Positions 35,259-44,113 of a stretch of DNA of 64,000 nt are shown piece after piece. The notes below the pieces were generated by a model. It was not told the origin of the DNA. It did not search any database and worked only from the letters and a program-made list of their open reading frames with translations. The number at the start of each line of letters is the position of its first letter. The first letter of the stretch is position 1. The DNA is from Streptomyces sp. BA2 (GTDB lineage Bacteria; Actinomycetota; Actinomycetes; Streptomycetales; Streptomycetaceae), in contig NZ_WSRO01000002.1 of NCBI RefSeq assembly GCF_009769735.1, forward strand, positions 1,178,001 through 1,242,000. Direction: 5' to 3'. The translations under genes and the position numbers were made by a program.

Positions 35259-36149
35259 TCAGATGAAGTCCATCGCCCCCGGCTGCCACTTGTAATGGGA
35301 CTCGATCTTGTAGTACTCCCCTTCGGGGGCCAGCGCGACGCCGTAGACGAACTTGCGGTCGCCACCGCCATGGGGAACGCTGCGCACGAACTGCTCGATC
35401 TCCGGCTCGATGTGAACGGGGAGGGACGCCAGATCCGTGGTGGTCACGGCGAAGCAGATCCGTTCGATCTTCGAGGAGTCCCAGTTCAGCGTGGCGTAGA
35501 GCCCGAACGCGTTCTCGCTGAGCTTGAGCATCTGCTCGCTCGGTTCCGCCATGCCGATCTCGGCGAGCATCGACAGGATGGTGTTCGGTTCGAAGCATGA
35601 GGCGGGTACGTCGTTGAAGTAGACGTTCACCGTTCTGTGCGGGTAGTCGACGCCGATCACACCGACTCTGTCGTCCAGGCCGTGGCGGGCGAAGAAGTCG
35701 GCGTTGGCGGCCAGGCTGCGGGGCATGGACGGCAGGTCGGCGATCTTCGACAGCTGCTGGAGGTCGTCCGGAGTGAAGAACGCGTAGACCTTCTTGAAGC
35801 CGCCGACGACTCCGAAGTCGATCCCGTAGCTGTCGATGGGGCATCGGCCCTGGAGCTCCGAGAGCAGGGCCCCGACCGGATGCTGCGTCTGTTCCGTGAG
35901 CCCGTTCGACAGGGCGAAGGCGTACGGATCCCGGTCCTTGGGATGCGTCGTGAAGCGGCAGTCGAGCTCTCCCACGTGGCGTACGCCGGTGGCCACCCGG
36001 AAAGCGACCACGGTCGCGTCCTGCGCGAGTGCGTCCCCGTACGCGGTCAGGACGGGCAGGACCTTCTCGGGCGAGCAGGGCACACCCAGCAGGCGCGCTG
36101 ATTCCTCGATGACGGAGTAGAGCTCTGCCACCTCGGCGGTTGTGGACAT
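35259..36149 (-). CDS. internal start option: stand-alone aromatic prenyltransferase
   Basis: The ATG at 36149, preceded by GGGAGGA at 5 nt, would give a 296-residue protein beginning STTAEVAELYSVIEESARLLG, which matches the true N-terminus and length of NphB-type prenyltransferases. These soluble enzymes attach GPP, DMAPP or FPP to phenols without a DDxxD motif. It would prenylate the aminohydroxybenzoate unit or the dimer. Whether it is made alone, as a fusion, or both is not known. Confidence 0.6.
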   Translation of the reverse strand: MSTTAEVAELYSVIEESARLLGVPCSPEKVLPVLTAYGDALAQDATVVAFRVATGVRHVGELDCRFTTHPKDRDPYAFALSNGLTEQTQHPVGALLSELQGRCPIDSYGIDFGVVGGFKKVYAFFTPDDLQQLSKIADLPSMPRSLAANADFFARHGLDDRVGVIGVDYPHRTVNVYFNDVPASCFEPNTILSMLAEIGMAEPSEQMLKLSENAFGLYATLNWDSSKIERICFAVTTTDLASLPVHIEPEIEQFVRSVPHGGGDRKFVYGVALAPEGEYYKIESHYKWQPGAMDFI

Positions 36150-37337
36150 GTGTCCTCCCACTCTCTCGTAGATGCGCTTGTGACCGGAGAGCCCGGCAAG
36201 CCGGTACGGCCCCGTGGTTTCCCGCGGCGCGGGATGGTCTCCCCCGTCGACCGGGAAGGAATGTTCGTGGAGTTCGCGGTACGTGGCGTAGTCGATGTTC
36301 TGGCGCCGGGCGATCGCGTCGCGATGCGTCTGTGAGCGCAGGTGTGCGCGGTATCCGGGGACGACGGTGCCGGCGAAGAACTCCGCGACGCTGCCGGACC
36401 CGTAGCTGAGGAAGCCGATGGCCTCGCCGGTCAGGTCGTCGGCGTGGTCGAGCAGCGCGGCGAGAGCGAGGTACACCGACGCGGTGTAGCTGTTCCCGAC
36501 ATCGGTGTTGTACGTCGTCGTGCGCGCGAGGGAACGGGCGATCCCACCCTCGTCGGTGTCGTGCCCGCAGTGGCGGAGCAGGTGCCTGTGCGCCTTGTAC
36601 GCCATCTTCGTGAACGGCTGGTGGTAGCAGAACGCGCTGAACTCGCCCAGCGCGCGGCCGCCTTGCTCGGTGTAGTCCTTCCAGGTGCCCTCGACCGCCT
36701 GCAAGTACGCGGAGATGGACTCCTGCCCGTCGACCAGGGCTGTGGTGCGGTAGTTCGGCCGCCAGAAATCATTGATGTCGGCGGTGAACACGCCCGACGG
36801 ATCCTCGATCCTCACCAGGGCGGGGTCCGCGCTGACCAGCATGGCCACCGCGGCCGCGCCCTGGGTCGCCTCGCCGGGGTTGCCAAGATCGTACTTCGAG
36901 ACGTCGCCGGCGATCACGAGCACCTGCTGCGAGCGGTCGCGGTGGACGAGGCCGATGGCGAACTGCAGGGCCGCCGTAGCCCCGTAACAGGCCTGCTTGA
37001 GCTCGACGACGCGGGTGGCCGAGGGCAGGCCAAGGAGCGAATGGACGTGTATTCCGGCGGCCTTCGCCTGGTCGACGGACGTCTCGGTCGCGAACACCAC
37101 CGTGCGGATCCGGTCGGCGCCGTGCCGGCTGACGATGGGGGCGGCAGCTGCGGCCGCCATGGTCACGATGTCCTCGTCGGCGGCGGGCACGCTCATCGAC
37201 CGCTGGCCGATGCCCGCGTGGTACTTGGCGACGTCGGTGCCGTTCTCGGCGGCCAGTGTCGCGTGCGTCAGGACGAACTGCGTCGTCGCGAACGAAAGGT
37301 CGTGAACTCCGATGGCGGTCTCCCCGGCCCCGGACAT
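35259..37337 (-). CDS. HMG-CoA synthase fused in frame to an NphB-type aromatic prenyltransferase
   Basis: No stop separates the two parts. Residues 1-396 are HMG-CoA synthase (Glu in FATETSVDQAKAAG, Cys in ELKQACYGATAAL, His in CYHQPFTKMAYKAH), which makes HMG-CoA in the mevalonate pathway. Residues 397-692 are an ABBA-fold prenyltransferase close to NphB (GVVGGFKKVYAFF, MPRSLAANADFFARHGLD, TLNWDSSKIERICFAV, YYKIESHYKWQPG). Normally the synthase ends near HKRIYER and the prenyltransferase is a separate gene. Here the stop is missing, but a GGGAGGA site and ATG remain at the junction, so both fused and separate products are possible. Start overlaps the HMG-CoA reductase stop (TGATG). Confidence 0.88.
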   Translation of the reverse strand: MSGAGETAIGVHDLSFATTQFVLTHATLAAENGTDVAKYHAGIGQRSMSVPAADEDIVTMAAAAAAPIVSRHGADRIRTVVFATETSVDQAKAAGIHVHSLLGLPSATRVVELKQACYGATAALQFAIGLVHRDRSQQVLVIAGDVSKYDLGNPGEATQGAAAVAMLVSADPALVRIEDPSGVFTADINDFWRPNYRTTALVDGQESISAYLQAVEGTWKDYTEQGGRALGEFSAFCYHQPFTKMAYKAHRHLLRHCGHDTDEGGIARSLARTTTYNTDVGNSYTASVYLALAALLDHADDLTGEAIGFLSYGSGSVAEFFAGTVVPGYRAHLRSQTHRDAIARRQNIDYATYRELHEHSFPVDGGDHPAPRETTGPYRLAGLSGHKRIYERVGGHMSTTAEVAELYSVIEESARLLGVPCSPEKVLPVLTAYGDALAQDATVVAFRVATGVRHVGELDCRFTTHPKDRDPYAFALSNGLTEQTQHPVGALLSELQGRCPIDSYGIDFGVVGGFKKVYAFFTPDDLQQLSKIADLPSMPRSLAANADFFARHGLDDRVGVIGVDYPHRTVNVYFNDVPASCFEPNTILSMLAEIGMAEPSEQMLKLSENAFGLYATLNWDSSKIERICFAVTTTDLASLPVHIEPEIEQFVRSVPHGGGDRKFVYGVALAPEGEYYKIESHYKWQPGAMDFI

Positions 37338-38401
37338 CACTGACCGCCGACCTTCGTCGCCTCGGCCTTGCGTTCCAGGTGGACGTGCGCCCGCATCAGC
37401 TCGCCCGGATTCGTCTGGGCCGCCAGGAGCGAGAGCTCACCGCACAGCACCGTCGCGGCCGCGATGACCGCGAGCCGGCGCGCGTTCTCGCCGGGTTCGC
37501 GCGCCGTCCGGCAGCCAAGGCGGGCCAGGTTCTCCTCGACGAACTCAAGTCCCTTGCCGTTGCCGACCGTTCCGACGATCAGGTTCGGCAGGGTGCAGGA
37601 GAAGTAGAGGTCGCCGTCCCGGTCCTCGGCCACGGTCATGCCCTGGGAGCCTTCGACGATGTTGGCCGCGTCCTGGCCGGTGGCGAGATAGAACGCGAGC
37701 AGCATGTTCGCGTAGTGGGCGTTGGCCGAGCGGATCCCCCCGGCGAGCACGGTGCCGATCATGTTCTTGTGCACGTTCAGCTCGGCAATCGCGGCAGCCG
37801 ACGTGTGCAGGACGTCACGGACGATGTCGCGCGGCACGAGCAGTTCCGTGACCACGTTCTTGCCGCGGCCGAGGATGCCGTTGATCGCGGTGGCCTTCTT
37901 GTCGGTGCAGTAGTTTCCCGAGATCGAGCCGTAGGTGACGCCCGGAACGGTGTGCAGGATGTGGGTCAGGAGCGCATCGGCGGCCAGCGTCGCCATGTTG
38001 TGCCCGGAGGCATCGCCGGTGGTGAACTCGAACCGGAGGAACAGCAGGTTGGCCGCGATCTCGTGGCGGAAACCGATCAGTTCGGTGAATCTGCTGCACT
38101 TGCGGACGATGTCGCGCAGTTCGTCGAGCCGCGCGTCGATCTCCAAGGCGGCCATGTACGCGGTCTGCGCGTCCGCGGCCTTGACGTACACCGAGCGCGT
38201 CATCCGATCGTCGACAAGGGTGGCGGCGATCCCGTGCTCGACCAGCATGGATATCTTCGCGCCCCGGCGGACGGAGGGCCACAGCGGCGACTCGTAGGTG
38301 GCGAGCGGCACTTCTGTCTCGGTCGTCGTCGTGTTTCCCGAGATCCTCAGGGGGCCCACCCATCTCAGGGGAACGCCGGCGGTCGCGTGCGTGTCGTTCA
38401 T
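37337..38401 (-). CDS. HMG-CoA reductase
   Basis: This 354-residue enzyme reduces HMG-CoA to mevalonate. It has GPLRISG, RSVYVKAADAQTAY, TGDASGHNMATLAADALL, ISGNYCTDKKATAING with the catalytic Lys, and NVHKNMIGTVLAGGIRSANAHYAN. A C-terminal RAHVHLER carries the His. The size matches Streptomyces mevalonate-cluster reductases. It overlaps the isomerase gene by ATGA. Confidence 0.95.
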   Translation of the reverse strand: MNDTHATAGVPLRWVGPLRISGNTTTTETEVPLATYESPLWPSVRRGAKISMLVEHGIAATLVDDRMTRSVYVKAADAQTAYMAALEIDARLDELRDIVRKCSRFTELIGFRHEIAANLLFLRFEFTTGDASGHNMATLAADALLTHILHTVPGVTYGSISGNYCTDKKATAINGILGRGKNVVTELLVPRDIVRDVLHTSAAAIAELNVHKNMIGTVLAGGIRSANAHYANMLLAFYLATGQDAANIVEGSQGMTVAEDRDGDLYFSCTLPNLIVGTVGNGKGLEFVEENLARLGCRTAREPGENARRLAVIAAATVLCGELSLLAAQTNPGELMRAHVHLERKAEATKVGGQ

Positions 38402-39489
38402 CGCGTGCTTCCAATCGTCTCGTGAGTGGTGCTGTATGAGCTGGAGCGGGTGGCAAGACGCCGGGTCTCGATTCCCCGGTCGAAGCAGAAAGCCCGCAGC
38501 TCGCCCCGTACGAGCACGTCGCAGCGGGTCAGATCGGCAGGGGTCCGCGCGCCGAGCACGGTCATCAGGGCTTCGAGCTGATCGAGCCATGCGGAGATCT
38601 GCGAGATCAGCGCCGGTACGCCACCATCGAGCACCGTCTTGAGGAACTGGCCGGACACACCGGCGGCGGCCGCTCCGAGCGCGAGTCCGCGCGCCACGTC
38701 GAGCGGGTTGCGGACACCGCCGGAGGCCAGCACGGGGATACCGGAGCCGTGAACGTCCAGCAGGCACTCGGGGGCGGACTGTCCCCAGCCGTTGAGATAG
38801 GAGTAGTCGGCACGGTCGCGCCGGTCGTTCTCGATGCGCGCGAAGTTCGTGCCGCCGCGGCCCGCGACATCGACCGCGCGCACACCCATCTCCTGCAACA
38901 TCAGTACGGTCTTGCGGCTCAGCCCGAAGCCGACTTCCTTGACGATCACCGGTACGTCGACCCCGGCGACGATCTCCTCGATCTGCGGGCCCCAGAAGGA
39001 GAACGACCGGTCGCCCTCCGGCATCACCGTCTCCTGGATGGAGTTGAGGTGGATCTGCAAGGCGTCGGCCCGCAACAGGCCGACGGCTCTGCGCGCCTTC
39101 TCCACCGAGGCGTTCGCGTTGACGTTCGCCATGATGAAACCGTCCGGGTTCTCACGGCGCATTACACTGAAGGTGCCCTCCATCGACGCGTCGGCGAAGC
39201 ACGCGCTCATGGATCCGGTGGCGATGGCGACGCCGGTCTCGCGGGCCGCGATCGCCAGATCCCGGTTGATGGCACCCGTCTTGACGCTGCCGCCGGTCAT
39301 CGCGTTGATGTACAGCGGGACCGGCCAGTCGATGCCGCCGAACCGTGTGGCGAGCGAGACATCGGGCCGGTCGATGCCGGCCAGTGCGTGATGGACAAAG
39401 GAGACGTCGTCGAACTGGTTGTACCCGCCGAGGTGGCGCTGCTGCTCGGCAGCGAACCGGACGTGGTCGTCCTTGCGATCCGCGATCAT
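38398..39489 (-). CDS. type 2 isopentenyl-diphosphate isomerase (FMN)
   Basis: The 363-residue protein interconverts IPP and DMAPP. Type 2 marks include RKDDHVRFAAEQQ, YINAMTGGSVKTGAINRDLA, ATGSMSA, QIHLNSIQETVMPEGDR, VIVKEVGFGLSRKT, VDVAGRGGTNFARIE and ASGGVRNPLD. It lies between HMG-CoA reductase and phosphomevalonate kinase genes with ATGA overlaps both ways. Confidence 0.95.
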   Translation of the reverse strand: MIADRKDDHVRFAAEQQRHLGGYNQFDDVSFVHHALAGIDRPDVSLATRFGGIDWPVPLYINAMTGGSVKTGAINRDLAIAARETGVAIATGSMSACFADASMEGTFSVMRRENPDGFIMANVNANASVEKARRAVGLLRADALQIHLNSIQETVMPEGDRSFSFWGPQIEEIVAGVDVPVIVKEVGFGLSRKTVLMLQEMGVRAVDVAGRGGTNFARIENDRRDRADYSYLNGWGQSAPECLLDVHGSGIPVLASGGVRNPLDVARGLALGAAAAGVSGQFLKTVLDGGVPALISQISAWLDQLEALMTVLGARTPADLTRCDVLVRGELRAFCFDRGIETRRLATRSSSYSTTHETIGSTR

Positions 39490-40613
39490 TCTGTGCTCCC
39501 TGTCGTCGGCTTCGTCGGCTGGACCTGAATCGGCAGGGGAAGCACCCCCGCGGCGGCCCACCCCTCCCGCAGTTGCGCGATCTCCTTCTCCGCCGTGGCG
39601 TCCAGCAACGCGATGCCGCAGTCGCCGCCCCCCGCCCCCGACGGTTTGGCAGCGCCGCCGACGGCTTCGGCGGCATCGCACAGTGCCGTCAGCTCGGCGG
39701 TGAAGATGCCGAGGCGGACCTCGTCGTCCAGATCGGCGAGCACCTGGCGGGCGCCTCGCACCTGACGCAGCAGCTCGTCGTCGTCGCCCTGCTCCAGCGC
39801 GCGGATCGCGGTGCGCACGCACGCGTCACTGCGGGCCAGGAAGTGCCGTTGCCTCGAACTGCCCTGCCAGTCAGGGGTTCCGAGGCGCCCCGACAGCGAA
39901 GCGGTGCTGGCCGGACGCCCGGTCCAGCCCACCTCCAGCGCGAGTGCGCGGGGCGGCGGCAGCCGTCGCAGCCCGAAACCCGGCCACGGCGCGCGGAGCG
40001 TCTCCTCGATGCCCCGGCGCTTCGCCATGTCGAGCACGGCGGCCCGATCGGGCGCCCTGTACGCGATCCAGCCGCCCCAGACGCTCGCGGCGAGATCGCC
40101 GCCGGAGGAGCGGGGGGCGTGTCGCACCGTCGCCAGCATCGCGAGCCGAAAGCGCGCTTCGGGCGGCAAGTCGATGCCGCAGTACGCGGCGACGGCGTCC
40201 ACCACGGCGACGGTCACCGCGCCGCTGGACCCCAGGCCCATCTTGGTTCCGTCGAGGTGCAGGCCGCTCCTGATCGAGAGGTGCATCGGAGGCGCGCTCA
40301 GCCCGCGTTCGGCAAGGAGCGCGTCGACCACGTCGATGGCCGACACCACATGAGTGAGGCTGCCCAGCGCTTGTCGCTTGTCGTCCGCGCCGAGCCCGGC
40401 GAGCCCGTCGGTCCCCCGCCTCAGTTGAGCCTCGCCGGGGCAGAGGTCGGAATCGATCACGACGTCGGCACCATCCGCTCCCGACACGGTGACGCTGACC
40501 TGGCGGTCGACCGCTGTCAGGATCGCCGGGTGGCCCGGCTCAAGGACCGCGTATTCTCCGGCGATGAACAGCTTGCCCGGCGCATGACGGCTGACCGTTC
40601 CCGGGCGGGTCAC
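39486..40613 (-). CDS. phosphomevalonate kinase (GHMP family)
   Basis: The 375-residue kinase begins SRHAPGKLFIAGEYAVLEPGHPAILTAVDR, has the GHMP loop MGLGSSGAVTVAVVDAV, and ends with KPSGAGGGDCGIALL. It adds the second phosphate to mevalonate. The GTG at 40613 overlaps the decarboxylase stop (GTGA). Confidence 0.93.
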   Translation of the reverse strand: MTRPGTVSRHAPGKLFIAGEYAVLEPGHPAILTAVDRQVSVTVSGADGADVVIDSDLCPGEAQLRRGTDGLAGLGADDKRQALGSLTHVVSAIDVVDALLAERGLSAPPMHLSIRSGLHLDGTKMGLGSSGAVTVAVVDAVAAYCGIDLPPEARFRLAMLATVRHAPRSSGGDLAASVWGGWIAYRAPDRAAVLDMAKRRGIEETLRAPWPGFGLRRLPPPRALALEVGWTGRPASTASLSGRLGTPDWQGSSRQRHFLARSDACVRTAIRALEQGDDDELLRQVRGARQVLADLDDEVRLGIFTAELTALCDAAEAVGGAAKPSGAGGGDCGIALLDATAEKEIAQLREGWAAAGVLPLPIQVQPTKPTTGSTE

Positions 40614-41695
40614 TGCCCGGCCCCTGGCCGCAAGCGGGCGCCCGGTCCGCGTCGGGCGGTGACCGCCGAGCATCCCGGCGCGGCGCCGCGCACCGTTTCC
40701 GCCACGCGGGCGGCATCCGCGCGGTGGCAGAGCACCTTGACGTTCGGTCCGGCGTCCATGGTCGCGTAGGCCGGTACGCCGTCCGCCCGCAGTTGCAGCA
40801 CGCTGTCGAGCACGGCCAGCGTGGCAGGCGACAGGTAACGCACGGCGGGCCGCGCGGCCAGCATCGTCGCGTGCATGCCGAGCGCGTTCCGCTCGGCGAT
40901 CTCTCCGACCGCTTCGAGGTCGCCACCGCGCAGCGCCGCCCGCATGTCGGTCAGGTCGGCCTTGCTCGATGTCGCCCACGCTTGGTAGAGCGGAGAGGTC
41001 TCGACGGTGCGTCGCATGGCCGCGCGGCTGGACACGGCCTTGGGTCCGGCGTTGACCAGCGCGATCACCAGGGCGGGGTCGAAGTCCGGGACGGGCACCG
41101 GCTCGGCGTAGGAGCCAAGGTCCGCGGCAGCTCCCTCGCCCCGGCCCGCATGGCATATCGCGAAGCTGCCGAAGATCGACCGGGAGGCCGAAGCGGATCC
41201 ACGCCGGGCCAGGCGTGACAGCGCGGTGGGATCGAGGTCGAGACCGTACGCGGCGGCGCCGGCGAGGGCCAGGGCGGCGAATCCACTCGCCGAGGACGCG
41301 AGGCCCGCCCCGGTGGGGACGGTGTTGCGGGTGTCGACGACCGCGGGTTCGGCCCGCCCTGCCAGCTCCCGTATCAGCTCCAGGAAGGCGATGACCCGTC
41401 GCTTCGGTTCGCCCGACGCGGGCATGCCGTCGAGGCTTACGCTGTCGGCCCGCGCCCCGGGGCTGAGCCGGACGGTGGTGGTCGTCGGGAAGACGTCAAG
41501 GGTCATCGACAGGCTGTCGACGTAGGGGATGATGAGGCGCTCGTCGCGCTTGCCCCAGTACTTGATCAGCGCGATGTTCGGATGGGCGACGGCGGTCGCG
41601 CCGCGGTCGAGGAGCCTCTCCTGTGGGCCGACGGCCTCCAACTGGCGTTCTGTGGGCCTTGATTGATGGTCAAGCGATTGATGGTCAAGCGGCAT
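40610..41695 (-). CDS. diphosphomevalonate decarboxylase
   Basis: The 361-residue enzyme converts diphosphomevalonate to IPP. It has AVAHPNIALIKYWGKRDERLIIPYVDSLSMTL, TVPTGAGLASSASGFAALALAG, RRGSASASRSIFGSF and YATMDAGPNVKVL. The N-terminus carries a five-residue duplication (DHQSL, DHQS) caused by a 15-bp tandem repeat. Its start overlaps the mevalonate kinase end by 11 bp. Confidence 0.94.
   Translation of the reverse strand: MPLDHQSLDHQSRPTERQLEAVGPQERLLDRGATAVAHPNIALIKYWGKRDERLIIPYVDSLSMTLDVFPTTTTVRLSPGARADSVSLDGMPASGEPKRRVIAFLELIRELAGRAEPAVVDTRNTVPTGAGLASSASGFAALALAGAAAYGLDLDPTALSRLARRGSASASRSIFGSFAICHAGRGEGAAADLGSYAEPVPVPDFDPALVIALVNAGPKAVSSRAAMRRTVETSPLYQAWATSSKADLTDMRAALRGGDLEAVGEIAERNALGMHATMLAARPAVRYLSPATLAVLDSVLQLRADGVPAYATMDAGPNVKVLCHRADAARVAETVRGAAPGCSAVTARRGPGARLRPGAGQ
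41661..41690. repeat. 15-bp tandem duplication at the decarboxylase start
   Basis: Two identical copies of GATTGATGGTCAAGC (41661-41675 and 41676-41690) encode the DHQS repeats and overlap the 3' end of the mevalonate kinase gene. Confidence 0.9.
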
Positions 41696-42779
41696 GACTC
41701 ACAAACCTCCCCGTGGGCACGACCCAGGTCCGGATGGCGCCGGTCTCGCGAAGCCGCCGTACGACCGCCTGCGCCCGGCGAGGCTCCGCGGCCAGCGCGA
41801 TCACGCAGCCGCCGAGACCACCGCCGCTGATCTTGGCGCCCAGGCCGCCGGCCGCGACGGCGGCCTCGACCAGCGTGTCGATCAGGCCCGTGCTGAGCCC
41901 GATCTCGCGGAGCAGCCGGTGGTTCTCGGTCATCCGGGTGCCAAGGTCGCCGCCTCGGCCGTGCGCCAGGTCGGCCGCGGCCGCGTGGGTCAGGCTCGCC
42001 ACCCTGCCCACGAAGTCCGCCTGCGTTTCCGCGTCGCGTTCGAACTTGCGCCGCAGCATCTCCACCGCGTGCTTGGTGCTGCCGCCGACACCGCTGTCCG
42101 CGATGACGAACACCCCGTCGAAGCCGCAGGGCAGGTGTGTGCCGGTGCGGTCGTCGGGCTGCTCCGGGGGGCCCGAGGGGTCAACGCCCGGCAGGGCTAT
42201 GGGCAGTTCGCGAGCGGTGCCGGCGTGGAAGAGGAGGGGAGATGTCGCCCCCGTGGCAAGTGCGTCGATGCCGCTCGCCCTGCCGTGCGCGACCTTCTCC
42301 GAGGTCTGTACGAGGTCGAACACCGCCTTGGCCTCGAGACGGTGACCGAAGAGCTCCGCGAGGGCAAGGACCGCCGCTCGGGCGCACGCGGCGCTGGAGC
42401 CAAGACCACGGCCCTGCGGGATCGCGCAGTCGATGAGTACGTCGACGCACAGGCGGCCTGCGACGCCGGTCATCTCCTTGAACTCCGCCACCAGGCGCCG
42501 CAGGCCGTCCGTGGCGAGCGGTGTCACCGCCGCGCAGCCCGATCCCGTCATCGCGAAGGAGACCCTGTCCGAACCGTCGCCCGGACACGGGTAGCGCGTG
42601 GCCTTCGCCGTGACCGTCAGCTGCGGAACCGGAATGGCCAGGGCCGGAGCGCCGTAGACGACGGCGTGCTCCCCGAGCAGGATGGCCTTGCCGTGGGCCC
42701 GCCCGACACCGGGCCTGCCGCGTCCATCACCCACGGGGCTTTCGTGGTCGGCGCGAGTGCGCGCATTCGTCGATGTCAT
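41685..42779 (-). CDS. mevalonate kinase (GHMP family)
   Basis: The 364-residue kinase has GRAHGKAILLGEHAVVYGAPALAIPV, PQGRGLGSSAACARAAVLAL, VAHGRASGIDALAT and LGAKISGGGLGGCVIALA. It phosphorylates mevalonate with ATP. Its ATG overlaps the polyprenyl synthase stop (TGATG). Confidence 0.95.
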   Translation of the reverse strand: MTSTNARTRADHESPVGDGRGRPGVGRAHGKAILLGEHAVVYGAPALAIPVPQLTVTAKATRYPCPGDGSDRVSFAMTGSGCAAVTPLATDGLRRLVAEFKEMTGVAGRLCVDVLIDCAIPQGRGLGSSAACARAAVLALAELFGHRLEAKAVFDLVQTSEKVAHGRASGIDALATGATSPLLFHAGTARELPIALPGVDPSGPPEQPDDRTGTHLPCGFDGVFVIADSGVGGSTKHAVEMLRRKFERDAETQADFVGRVASLTHAAAADLAHGRGGDLGTRMTENHRLLREIGLSTGLIDTLVEAAVAAGGLGAKISGGGLGGCVIALAAEPRRAQAVVRRLRETGAIRTWVVPTGRFVSHAA

Positions 42780-43867
42780 CAGTGATCCCGCTGCGTCGCC
42801 TTGACCGCCATCGCCACGAGCTGGTCCTTGGCGGGGACGGTGACGTCACTCGCCTCCAGCACAGCCATGGCACGGTCGGTGCGGAGCGCGATCAGGCGTT
42901 CGACGTGGTCCACGGCTCCGGCATCGATGAACACCGCGCGTGCGGTGGCGAGTTCGTCGTCGGAGAGGTCGGTGCCGATCGTCGCCCGGAGGAATCCGGC
43001 CGCGGCCGGATCGCGTTCATCCGCGCGCTCGAGCGCACTCGCGAGCAGGACCGTTCGCTTGCCCTCGCGGAGATCATCGCCCGACGGCTTGCCGGTCACC
43101 GCCGGGTCGCCGAATACGCCGAGCAGGTCGTCGCGGAGCTGGAACGCGATGCCGATGTCGGCGCCGAACGACCGATAGGCCGCGACCAGATCGGGCTCCG
43201 CCCCGGCGATCGCGGCGCCGAACTGGAGCGGGCGTTCCACCGTGTACGAAGCCGTCTTGTACTGGTTGACGCGCAACGCCGCATCGATGCCCTCGTCTGC
43301 GCTCGCCTGGTTGGTCAGGTCGAGCAGTTGGCCGTACAAGACCTCCGAGCGCACCGCGGACCACACCGGTCCGACCCTGGCCTGCGCCTCGGACGGCAAC
43401 CCGGATGCCCGGACCATGGCGTCGGCCCATACCTGGGCCAGGTCCCCGATCAGGATGGCGGTGCCCGTGCCGAAGGCGTCGGGGTCACCGGAGAAGCCCC
43501 GCAGCCGATGCCGCTCGGCGAAGGTCACGTGCGCGGCGGGGTGGCCGCGGCGGGTGCGGGACGCGTCGATGATGTCGTCGTGGATCAGGGCTGACGCGTG
43601 CAGCAGCTCAAGTCCCGCGCAGGCGCTCAGCACCGACGCGGCCAGCGGGTCGTGCTCGTCACCGCCGGCTCCGATCCAGCCGAGCCAGGCGAAGGCGGGC
43701 CGTACGCGCTTGCCGCCGCGCAGGACGTAGCTCTCCAGCTCGGCGACCGTCGCCGCGAAGTCCTCGCCGAGCGTGTCGGCCTCGGCTCTGCGCTCGGCGA
43801 AGAAGTCCCCGATCACGGCATCGAAAGCAGCCGTGTCCGCGGCTGCCCTCACGTAGCTGACGGTCAT
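42779..43867 (-). CDS. polyprenyl diphosphate synthase (IdsA/GGPP-synthase-like)
   Basis: The 362-residue all-alpha synthase has GGKRVRPAFAWLGW, a first Asp-rich motif LIHDDIIDASRTRRG and a second FQLRDDLLGVFGD. It makes GPP, FPP or GGPP from IPP and DMAPP; chain length cannot be settled by eye. It would feed the NphB-like prenyltransferase. It is the first gene of the mevalonate operon, beside the second shared promoter block. Confidence 0.93.
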   Translation of the reverse strand: MTVSYVRAAADTAAFDAVIGDFFAERRAEADTLGEDFAATVAELESYVLRGGKRVRPAFAWLGWIGAGGDEHDPLAASVLSACAGLELLHASALIHDDIIDASRTRRGHPAAHVTFAERHRLRGFSGDPDAFGTGTAILIGDLAQVWADAMVRASGLPSEAQARVGPVWSAVRSEVLYGQLLDLTNQASADEGIDAALRVNQYKTASYTVERPLQFGAAIAGAEPDLVAAYRSFGADIGIAFQLRDDLLGVFGDPAVTGKPSGDDLREGKRTVLLASALERADERDPAAAGFLRATIGTDLSDDELATARAVFIDAGAVDHVERLIALRTDRAMAVLEASDVTVPAKDQLVAMAVKATQRDH

Positions 43868-44113
43868 GCTCTCATCTCCCGATCAAGGCGACGGTCACGC
43901 ACATTCCCCTGCATCTCGAACTCCCAAAAGATCGCTGAGATCACGTCACTTCGAGCGCGGAGTTTCCGGTCCATGACGAATGGACGCCTGCGAATGCACG
44001 ATTCCAGGCACCGCATTTCTGAACGCGGTCGAGCATCTGCAGGAGAAGTAATGAGGATTTCGGGAACAGCGCACGCACGGTCTCTACGCTGCTCTACAGC
44101 GAATCGGCATGGC

